Assembly (NCBI GenBank): GCA_023430625.1
Contig: JAEZAA010000058.1
Coordinates: forward strand, 1 to 13,984
Direction: 5' to 3'
Source: Pseudomonadota bacterium
Lineage (GTDB): Bacteria; Pseudomonadota; Gammaproteobacteria; Pseudomonadales; Oleiphilaceae
DNA length: 13,984 bases
The stretch's first letter is position 1, and every line of letters starts with the position of its first letter. Below, one piece after another: positions 1 to 4,475 of this stretch. Made by a program: the position numbers and the translations under genes. The notes beneath the pieces were generated by a model. It made no database searches. It was not told the origin of the DNA and saw nothing but the letters and a program-made list of their open reading frames with translations.

Positions 1-278
1 CGGCGCAGTTCCACGTCGCCGTCGAGTACGTAATCCAGAGCGCTGCGGGAGGATGAAGGCACTTCCTGGGCCATGTGGGCAATGCGGACATTGCCGGGCA
101 GGAAGAGGTCGCCCTTGTCCGGTGCCAGCACGCCGCGGATCAGCGCAAACAGCGAAGACTTGCCCGTGCCGTTGGCACCCACGAGCGCGACCCGCTGGCC
201 GGCGTGCAGGGTCAGCGAGGCGTCGGTGAGCAAAAGCGAGGTGCCACGTTGTAAGCTGAGATGGTCGAGGGTTAGCAT
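1..278 (-). CDS. yheS: YheS-like ABC-F family ATPase, N-terminal part (cut by left edge)
   Basis: The first 92 codons of an ABC-F protein are visible; the gene runs off the left edge. The N-terminus MLTLDHLSLQRG is followed by a Walker A motif GANGTGKSS at residues 34-42. Then comes a stretch ending in LDYVLDGDVELR that resembles the matching part of E. coli YheS (EYVIDGDREYR). ABC-F proteins are soluble tandem ATPases without membrane domains that act on the ribosome; YheS is a housekeeping translation factor of this group. The ATG at 276-278 is the natural family start, although no clear Shine-Dalgarno precedes it. A TAGAAT -10-like hexamer on the minus strand at 287-292 lies so close that its transcript would be nearly leaderless. 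The gene is divergent from the TIGR02444 gene. The second ATPase domain is not in the window. Confidence 0.9.
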   Translation of the reverse strand, partial: MLTLDHLSLQRGTSLLLTDASLTLHAGQRVALVGANGTGKSSLFALIRGVLAPDKGDLFLPGNVRIAHMAQEVPSSSRSALDYVLDGDVELR

Positions 279-429
279 GGGCGCCTATTCTATCTGAGTC
301 CCGGAAAGCCGCCTATGTTACCCCATGGCGGGCGATAATTGACTCTGTGGATGCCGAACAGACTTCACCGCGCCCCAAGGCGCTTGAACGCAGGCCATTT
401 GGCCGCGTCGATGCACGGGTGGTACACCG

Positions 430-945
430 ATGACGCAATCTTCCTATAACGCCTATACCCAGCCCTTCTGGCGTTTCTCCCTGAGCTTCTATGAGTCCGA
501 AGCGGTGCGCCAGCGTTGCCTGGCGTTGCAGGACGACTACGGTCTGGACGTGAACCTGCTGCTATATGCCTGCTGGCTGGGGCGCCAGTCCCGTGCCCTG
601 GTGAGCGAGGGGGCGGACTGGCAGCGGGTGCGGGCCTGGCACAAGGAGGTGGTGCAACCCCTGCGGGCACTGCGCCGGGCGCAACCCAGGCAGCATGAAG
701 GCGAGCGTCACATCCGCCAGTTGATGCAGGATACCGAACTCAAGGCCGAGCAATGCGAGCAGTGGCTGTTATTCCGGGCGGTGCCGACCTTGTCGCAACC
801 TTCGGTTGAAGTGGGTCCTAAGCTGACCTGGGCTAATCTGCTTGACGTTGCCGAAGATGCCGACCAATCTGATAGCAGACTTTTTCAATGGCTGCAGGAG
901 CTGGTGGAGCTGAATCATCCGCCAGGGGACGCGGGCGGCCCCTAA
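430..945 (+). CDS. TIGR02444 (DUF2390) family protein
   Basis: A 171-residue protein of the TIGR02444/DUF2390 family, whose molecular function is unknown. The family is recognised by the N-terminal pattern QPFWRFSLSFY at about residues 12-22 and then LQDDYGLDVNLLLYACWLG at about 33-51. The rest is helical and rich in Arg, Gln and Glu, with no signal peptide or membrane segment, so a cytoplasmic location is inferred. In pseudomonads and relatives a gene of this family commonly sits beside the YheS-type ABC-F gene, as here, divergently. The ATG at 430 has only a weak ribosome-binding site, but it gives the expected family N-terminus. It lies 12 bp upstream of the DUF4124 gene and is probably cotranscribed with it. 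A GATAAT -10-like hexamer at 334-339 could be its promoter, but no good -35 was found. Confidence 0.85.
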   Translation: MTQSSYNAYTQPFWRFSLSFYESEAVRQRCLALQDDYGLDVNLLLYACWLGRQSRALVSEGADWQRVRAWHKEVVQPLRALRRAQPRQHEGERHIRQLMQDTELKAEQCEQWLLFRAVPTLSQPSVEVGPKLTWANLLDVAEDADQSDSRLFQWLQELVELNHPPGDAGGP

Positions 946-957
946 GGATTACGTACC

Positions 958-1428
958 ATGAAGTGGGTATTTCGCCTATTCACCCTGGCCTTGCTCGGCG
1001 TTGCCTTGGGCTTGCCGTTTTTCATGAACAACAAGCAGGGCCAGCCCATGCTGTCGTTGCCGAGCCTGTCGGATATGGTGCCGGAACGGGCGACCATTCG
1101 AACGGTCTATAAATGGCAGGATGCCGAAGGTGTCTGGCATTACGGCGACAGCGCACCCGCTGACGGTACCTACAGTTCGCTGGAGGTGAGTGACCAGACC
1201 AATGTCATTCAGCTACTGACGGACGATGAACGCGCCCGCCTGCAGCCACCGGCTCCAGCCGAGCCGGCCGGTAACCTGGTGGCGAATACTACCGCTCCCA
1301 CCCCGCCCCCCGCAGACGGTGGACTAACCCTGGAACGGGCGCTGAATCTGGTTAACGAGGCCAAGGCCGTGCGTGACCAGATGAATGCCCGGACCGAGAA
1401 TTTGCAGCGTACGCTGGGCGGTCAATGA
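958..1428 (+). CDS. DUF4124 domain envelope protein
   Basis: A 156-residue protein with an uncleaved-looking N-terminal membrane segment (about residues 3-22). A DUF4124 core follows at about 50-64, recognised by VYKWQDAEGVWHYGD, the usual 'Y.W.D..G..HY.D' signature. Then come a Pro/Ala-rich linker (about 95-122) and a C-terminal helix (about 125-153) rich in Glu, Arg and Asn that could form a coiled coil. It is probably anchored in the inner membrane with the domain in the periplasm. The family role is unknown; members are often found with cell-wall or envelope genes. A purine-rich AAGGA about 10 nt upstream serves as ribosome-binding site. Because the gene starts 12 bp after the TIGR02444 stop, the two likely form an operon. 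The downstream FKBP gene has its own plausible promoter. Confidence 0.85.
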   Translation: MKWVFRLFTLALLGVALGLPFFMNNKQGQPMLSLPSLSDMVPERATIRTVYKWQDAEGVWHYGDSAPADGTYSSLEVSDQTNVIQLLTDDERARLQPPAPAEPAGNLVANTTAPTPPPADGGLTLERALNLVNEAKAVRDQMNARTENLQRTLGGQ

Positions 1429-1452
1429 CATCACAGTTCCAAGAAAAACCTT

Positions 1453-1481
1453 TTGAGATGGGCTAGTCGCCTGTGTAAAAA
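1453..1481 (+). promoter_or_regulatory. Candidate sigma-70 promoter of the FKBP gene
   Basis: TTGAGA at 1453-1458 matches the -35 consensus at 5 of 6 bases. It is followed after 17 bp by TAAAAA at 1476-1481, a 4 of 6 match to the -10. This would give a leader of about 40 nt. The spacing is ideal, but the call rests on pattern only. Confidence 0.45.
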
Positions 1482-1527
1482 GTAAGTACTGTAGTTTCAC
1501 GCAACCTCCCCAATTTGAGGAAATACA

Positions 1528-2247
1528 ATGAAAAACGCTGTTATCGCAGCACTCTCGCTCGCACTCGCCGCCCCTCTTGCCGTAGCCCAAGAACCTCTGA
1601 AATCCTTGGACACCAAGGAGCAGAAATCCAGCTACAGCTTCGGCCTGATGCTGGGCAAGCGCCTGAAGGAAGAGCTGCCGGAAATCCAGACCGAGGTGTT
1701 CGTGCAGGGCTTTCGCGCGGGCTACACGGGAGAGAAGGCACTGCTGACTGATCAGCAGGTCGAGCAGGTGCTGACTGACTATCAAAACGAACAGCGTCAG
1801 AAGCAGATGGAGGAGTTCGAGAAGCTTGCTGGCGAGAACCTGAAGAAGGGCGAAGATTTCCTCAAGGAAAACGGCAAGAAGAAAGGTGTGAAGACCACCG
1901 ACAGCGGCCTGCAGTACAAGGTCATCACCGAAGGCAAGGGTGCAAGTCCCAAGTCCGAGGACACGGTGAAGGTACATTACACAGGCAAGCTGGTTGATGG
2001 CACCGTGTTTGACAGCTCCGTACAGCGTGGCGAGCCCGTGACCTTCCCCGTCAACGGCGTGATTCCCGGCTGGACCGAAGCGCTGCAGAAAATGAAGCCC
2101 GGTGCGAAGTGGGAAATCTACATCCCGGCCGACCTGGCCTATGGTCCGGGCGGCAACCGCGCCATCGGTCCGAACGAAGTGCTGATTTTCGAAGTCGAAC
2201 TGCTGGAAGTGGTCAAAAACGACAGCAAGGATGCGGCGAAGAAATAA
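1528..2247 (+). CDS. Periplasmic FKBP-type peptidyl-prolyl cis-trans isomerase (FkpA/Mip/FKBP22 type)
   Basis: A 239-residue two-domain isomerase that speeds proline isomerisation during protein folding. A Sec signal peptide with a likely AVA|Q cleavage after residue 20 places it in the periplasm. Residues about 25-130 form the helical FKBP_N dimerisation domain and a long Lys/Glu-rich connecting helix. Residues about 132-230 form the FKBP domain, with the binding-pocket signatures VHYTG, GTVFDSS, the VIPGW loop, LAYG and FEVELLEV. Length and order match FkpA and Mip-type proteins of gammaproteobacteria, and the Lys-rich tail (KDAAKK) resembles that of FkpA. The start is supported by GAGG at 1517-1520, seven bases upstream of the ATG. 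The gene is last in its direction and is followed by a strong hairpin terminator. It could be named fkpA, fklB or mip depending on the reference genome, so no symbol is given. Confidence 0.93.
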   Translation: MKNAVIAALSLALAAPLAVAQEPLKSLDTKEQKSSYSFGLMLGKRLKEELPEIQTEVFVQGFRAGYTGEKALLTDQQVEQVLTDYQNEQRQKQMEEFEKLAGENLKKGEDFLKENGKKKGVKTTDSGLQYKVITEGKGASPKSEDTVKVHYTGKLVDGTVFDSSVQRGEPVTFPVNGVIPGWTEALQKMKPGAKWEIYIPADLAYGPGGNRAIGPNEVLIFEVELLEVVKNDSKDAAKK

Positions 2248-2280
2248 GCAGGCATCACCTGCATTTCGCGCGCACAATCA

Positions 2281-2309
2281 CCGGGGCCTGTTGGCCCCGG
2301 TTTGCGTTT
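2281..2309 (+). terminator. Intrinsic terminator after the FKBP gene
   Basis: A perfect 8-bp GC stem (CCGGGGCC at 2281-2288, GGCCCCGG at 2293-2300) with a TGTT loop is followed by TTTGCGTTT. It lies 34 bp after the stop codon and separates the FKBP transcript from the putative sRNA unit downstream. Confidence 0.85.
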
Positions 2310-2310
2310 C

Positions 2311-2340
2311 CCCGATGTTTCCCGATGTTTCCCGCCGTTT
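2311..2340 (+). repeat. Short 10-bp tandem repeat (three copies)
   Basis: CCCGATGTTT occurs twice in tandem (2311-2330) and a third unit CCCGCCGTTT follows (2331-2340). The TTT tracts recur every 10 bp, about one helical turn, so slight intrinsic curvature is possible just upstream of the NtrC-like sites. It may equally be a slippage product without function. Confidence 0.5.
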
Positions 2341-2359
2341 CTTTGAGGTTGCCTGTCGT

Positions 2360-2396
2360 TGCACCAGGCTGGCGCTTGATGCCTGTTTCTGGTGCC
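2360..2396 (+). promoter_or_regulatory. Tandem NtrC-like enhancer sites upstream of a sigma-54 promoter
   Basis: The 17-bp site at 2360-2376, TGCACCAGGCTGGCGCT, matches the enterobacterial NtrC consensus TGCACCA-N3-TGGTGCA at 12 of 14 defined positions. A second, weaker site at 2380-2396 (TGC....TTC TGGTGCC) matches at 9 of 14, with a nearly intact right half. The centres, 2368 and 2388, are 20 bp apart, two helical turns. They lie about 143 and 123 bp upstream of the predicted start of the sigma-54 transcript. This is the usual place for NtrC enhancers, as at glnA. The outer halves also form a perfect inverted repeat, GCACCAG (2361-2367) with CTGGTGC (2389-2395). The activator identity is inferred from the consensus; another enhancer-binding protein is possible. 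Confidence 0.6.
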
Positions 2397-2440
2397 CGGA
2401 CGCGCGGTGGTATGCCGGCCTCTCTCTGTTCGATTCTTCT

Positions 2441-2457
2441 AAAAAATACCTAAAAAA
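2441..2457 (+). promoter_or_regulatory. Phased A-tracts between enhancer sites and sigma-54 promoter
   Basis: Two A6 runs at 2441-2446 and 2452-2457 are spaced 11 bp apart in otherwise GC-rich DNA. Helically phased A-tracts bend DNA. Their place, about 55-70 bp upstream of the predicted transcription start, is where sigma-54 promoters often carry an IHF site or intrinsic bend that helps looping. No good IHF consensus was found. Confidence 0.4.
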
Positions 2458-2484
2458 CAATCTGATATGAGATGGCTTCGAGTC

Positions 2485-2500
2485 TGGCACGGTCTCTGCA
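2485..2500 (+). promoter_or_regulatory. Sigma-54 (RpoN) promoter, -24/-12 type
   Basis: TGGCACG at 2485-2491, four bases (GTCT), then CTGCA at 2496-2500. This matches the consensus TGGCACG-N4-TTGCA at all but one defined base, and the GG and GC elements are at the correct distance. Transcription would start near 2511. No open reading frame with a ribosome-binding site follows before the terminator at 2717, so the product is probably a small RNA. Confidence 0.65.
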
Positions 2501-2510
2501 AAGTTCCTGA

Positions 2511-2739
2511 TGCCGGGAGGTTCCGGAGTCGACCAGGGATGCATACGCACTGAGCGCGGTATGCTGGAACCCAACCCAGTCCGGGGGTCGGTTGTGTTGG
2601 CGTACTGCCGGCAAACAGCCTGCCAAGAGGCGCGGGACATTCAGGGATGGTGTGAGGCCCCCGCTGCTTGCAACGCTGGATTCCTCTCGACGTGATATTA
2701 CCTCGTACGCTCGTTCAGCCCCTCCCCGGGGCTTTTTTT
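2511..2739 (+). ncRNA. Putative sigma-54/NtrC-controlled small RNA rich in GGA motifs
   Basis: An isolated transcription unit of about 229 nt is predicted between a sigma-54 promoter and an intrinsic terminator, in a gap with no credible coding sequence. It contains seven GGA trinucleotides (2516, 2525, 2537, 2566, 2635, 2645, 2678). Two exact copies of CAGGGATG (2534-2541, 2642-2649) fit the core of the CsrA/RsmA consensus CARGGAUG. Predicted stems include CCGG/CCGG around a GAGGTT hexaloop (2513-2526), GCATAC/GTATGC (2541-2546 with 2559-2564) and GCGGG/CCCGC (2632-2636 with 2660-2664). The last presents the second CAGGGATG in its loop. Control by NtrC and sigma-54 recalls the Pseudomonas sRNA NrsZ, and the GGA repeats recall RsmY/RsmZ/CsrB. 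Homology to either is not claimed. The function, a link from nitrogen status to CsrA, is inference. Confidence 0.5.
2717..2739 (+). terminator. Intrinsic terminator of the putative sRNA
   Basis: AGCCCC (2717-2722), loop TCCCC, GGGGCT (2728-2733), then a run of seven T (2733-2739). It is oriented for plus-strand transcripts only. Since the FKBP transcript already ends near 2305, this terminator by itself argues for a separate plus-strand transcript here. Confidence 0.85.
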
Positions 2740-2767
2740 CGTGCGGGCGTTCCGCGCTGACATTGGC

Positions 2768-2826
2768 GTTCGGGTGATAGCCGTTCGGGCAATTGCAGTT
2801 CGGGCATAGGAGGAGTGCCGTTCGGG
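2768..2826 (+). repeat. Four GTTCGGG direct repeats with 15-bp spacing
   Basis: GTTCGGG occurs at 2768-2774, 2783-2789, 2798-2804 and 2820-2826. The first three are spaced exactly 15 bp, with a 7-bp insertion before the last. Neighbouring bases are partly kept (CCGTTCGGGCA, CAGTTCGGGCATA, CCGTTCGGGCATA). They lie between the sRNA terminator and the 3' end of the convergent amidoligase gene. They could be a protein-binding array, an element of the amidoligase mRNA 3' end, or a slippage remnant. Confidence 0.6.
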
Positions 2827-2840
2827 CATAAGAAGAAGGC

Positions 2841-3878
2841 TCAGTGCACGTCCGCCACCGCTTCTCCGTGGGGCAGGAACTGCTGGGATTCCTCCTCCCA
2901 GTCACTCAGTAGATTCTCCAGCCGGAAACAATGGCGATCGCGGTAGGTCTTGCACATGGCGGCCAGCCGGTCCGGGTCATTGGCCAGATCATCCACCTGC
3001 ACCCAATCGTTCCAGACATCGGCGAAATGCCAGTCGGGATTGTCGATGTCGCAGTCCGGCAGCCGCACATGCAGGGTGGGCCGGGACTTGATGCGGGGAT
3101 CGCCAATGCGTTCGCGAATCAGGTCTGGCTCCAGGTGGGCGAACAGCGGCATGAGATCCATGGCCCGGTTGCGGGTGGGGTTGTGGTCGATGTAATCCTC
3201 GATCAGCTGCTCCAGATCCGGCGCGTAGTTCGGGTTCATCAGAAGTTCCACATAGGCGGCCGGGTAGGGGTCGATGTAGGTAGTGAACTTGCGGCTGATA
3301 TCCAGTTGGCGCCGGGCCTTCAACCACTCATAGAGACCGCTGAAGGCGCGCAGGTAATTGAGGATGGTGGCGGCATCCAGCGCCGGCAGCTCGGGATTCA
3401 GCTGCAAGCCAAAGGCGTACCAGATCGCATGGCGGCTGCCCAACGCACCCGCCTCCCGCAGCCGGATGCAGAGTCGCTCGATCTGGTCGAGCTGGGACAG
3501 GGGCATGGGTGGGCTGATGACTTCGAGCGGCACGATCCGTTCCGCCGCAGAATCGATCAAATCGCCCGTCATGTTCGAGAGCGCGGCCAGCGGTTCGGGG
3601 AGATCCGCGTGGCGAAGATCCAGCTTCTTCACCGGTGCCGAGTCCAGTTCCACCACGAAGTCGCCAAGCCCAGTGCTGATCTGGTGTTCGTAGCGGGCCT
3701 GCTCCCGGGCGGGCGCGTTGAAGAATGCCGTCATGATGCCGATGAGTTCGGCATAGGTGATGCCGGACAGTTCTATTTCCACCCCAACCCGTCGTTCGTG
3801 ACCCTCCGCGGTGCGGGTCTGGCTGGGCTGCAGGAGTGTGGCCTGCTTGAGCGTCGCGGGTTCCTGTGCGATTGCCAT
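2841..3878 (-). CDS. Amidoligase family protein (Amidoligase_2, glutamine synthetase-like fold)
   Basis: A 345-residue protein recognised as a putative amidoligase (COOH-NH2 ligase) of the Amidoligase_2 family. Such enzymes are predicted to use ATP to join a carboxyl group to an amine. Family signatures are RRVGVEIELSG (residues 29-39, with E34 and E36 likely in the metal/ATP site), FVVELDS (74-80), VPLEVISPPMP (116-126) and HAIWYAFGLQLNPE (150-163). There is no signal peptide or membrane segment, so it should be cytoplasmic. GGAGG stands six bases before the ATG, which fixes the start. In many genomes the gene is paired with a class-I glutamine amidotransferase-like gene; no such partner is visible here, and the gene stands alone. 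The substrate is unknown. The 3' end faces the putative sRNA unit, and no minus-strand terminator was found, so its transcript could run antisense into that unit. Confidence 0.85.
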   Translation of the reverse strand: MAIAQEPATLKQATLLQPSQTRTAEGHERRVGVEIELSGITYAELIGIMTAFFNAPAREQARYEHQISTGLGDFVVELDSAPVKKLDLRHADLPEPLAALSNMTGDLIDSAAERIVPLEVISPPMPLSQLDQIERLCIRLREAGALGSRHAIWYAFGLQLNPELPALDAATILNYLRAFSGLYEWLKARRQLDISRKFTTYIDPYPAAYVELLMNPNYAPDLEQLIEDYIDHNPTRNRAMDLMPLFAHLEPDLIRERIGDPRIKSRPTLHVRLPDCDIDNPDWHFADVWNDWVQVDDLANDPDRLAAMCKTYRDRHCFRLENLLSDWEEESQQFLPHGEAVADVH

Positions 3879-4247
3879 GTTGCCTCCGTGAAAACCGCTA
3901 TCACAGGTTAGAACTGAATCACTTCATAAAGAACAGTGGGCGGCGGCCGTTTGCAAGAGCCCGCCTGTGGCCTGGCCTGTGTGGCGGCCGGAGAGACGTG
4001 CCCCAGGCATGAGAGAATGTTGTGTTGCACCGGTGGTGGCTGTTTAATCTTGCCAAGGACGCTGAAAAATATCGCGATTTAGCGAAGGTTGTCAGCGGAG
4101 CTGGGAGCGCCTCCCACCAAGGCTGCCATGCTTGAAAACGATGAGCGGCAATGAGGGTCCAGCCATACAATCGATGGGCCTTTTCATTGCGGTGGTGGAT
4201 CCGGTGGACCCACCGATGGATTTATATCAAATGAAAGGAGACGCACT
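3879..4247. other. Intergenic region between amidoligase and lipoprotein genes, with two hairpins
   Basis: About 370 bp between divergent genes with no credible coding sequence. It holds a perfect 6-bp hairpin TGGGAG-CGC-CTCCCA at 4102-4116 with no T-run. A second stem at 4194-4214 (GGTGG with CCACC, then after one mismatch TCC with GGA) lies about 34 bp before the lipoprotein start and may be in its leader. A -10-like TACAAT occurs at 4166-4171 on the plus strand, without a -35 at proper distance. Both neighbouring genes must have their promoters here, but none stands out. Confidence 0.4.
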
Positions 4248-4421
4248 ATGAAGAACACATTTCTGAAAGCTCTGCCCCTGGTATTCCTGTTCGCTTTGGC
4301 GGGCTGTGAACAAGATGGCGCGATGGAAAACGCCGGCGAAGAGCTGGATCAAGCGGGCGAAAACATCAGCGAGAGCGTGGAAGAGGGTACCGACAACACC
4401 AAGGACACCTTCAACCAGTAA
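4248..4421 (+). CDS. Small acidic lipoprotein, 57 residues
   Basis: A short gene with strong coding signals: AAGGAG at 4235-4240, seven bases before the ATG, and a complete lipoprotein signal peptide. The precursor starts MKNTFLKALPLVFLFALAG with lipobox LAGC, so C20 is the likely lipidated residue. The mature part has only 38 residues and is rich in Glu, Asp, Asn and Gly (MENAGEELDQAGENI, then SESVEEGTDNTKDTF). It looks like a short amphipathic helix with a weak 11-residue rhythm. D22 after the lipid Cys is at +2 (E21 is +1 after Cys); whether it stays in the inner membrane is unclear. It resembles small entericidin-like or stress-induced lipoproteins in size and plan, but no family is assigned. 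A terminator-like hairpin follows ten bases after the stop. Confidence 0.8.
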   Translation: MKNTFLKALPLVFLFALAGCEQDGAMENAGEELDQAGENISESVEEGTDNTKDTFNQ

Positions 4422-4430
4422 ACGATCAGA

Positions 4431-4456
4431 CCCGGCCTGGCCACAAGGTGGCCGGG
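4431..4456. terminator. Hairpin between convergent lipoprotein and MdlB genes
   Basis: CCCGGCC (4431-4437) pairs with GGCCGGG (4450-4456) around a 12-nt loop. The plus-strand tail is pyrimidine-rich (CTCTCTCCTT) rather than a pure T-run, so efficiency is uncertain. It lies between two convergent genes and may serve both. Confidence 0.6.
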
Positions 4457-4475
4457 CTCTCTCCTTCAGTCTGTC

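Noticed and set aside
1324..2277. 317-codon minus-strand reading frame
   Set aside because: Antisense to the FKBP gene and to the end of the DUF4124 gene, both of which are clear family members.
2510..2695. 61-codon frame starting at the predicted sRNA 5' end
   Set aside because: Its ATG coincides with the predicted transcription start, there is no ribosome-binding site, and the peptide is unlike any family I know. A dual-function RNA cannot be fully excluded.
2511..2739. Calling the sRNA NrsZ, RsmZ, CrcZ or 6S RNA by name
   Set aside because: No sequence match could be shown by eye; it lacks the CA-rich Hfq motifs of CrcZ and the 6S pattern, and its genomic place differs from those known for NrsZ and RsmZ.
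2768..2826. GTTCGGG repeats as CRISPR or replication iterons
   Set aside because: Units of 7 bp with 8-bp spacers are far too short for CRISPR, and there is no rep gene or AT-rich origin segment nearby.
2450..2905. Minus-strand frame extending beyond the amidoligase 3' end
   Set aside because: It crosses the sRNA terminator and the repeats and has no supported start; composition (many Ser, Pro, Arg, Cys) looks non-coding.
2931..3911. 326-codon plus-strand reading frame
   Set aside because: It is antisense to the amidoligase gene, lacks family features and has low-complexity composition typical of a shadow frame in GC-rich DNA.
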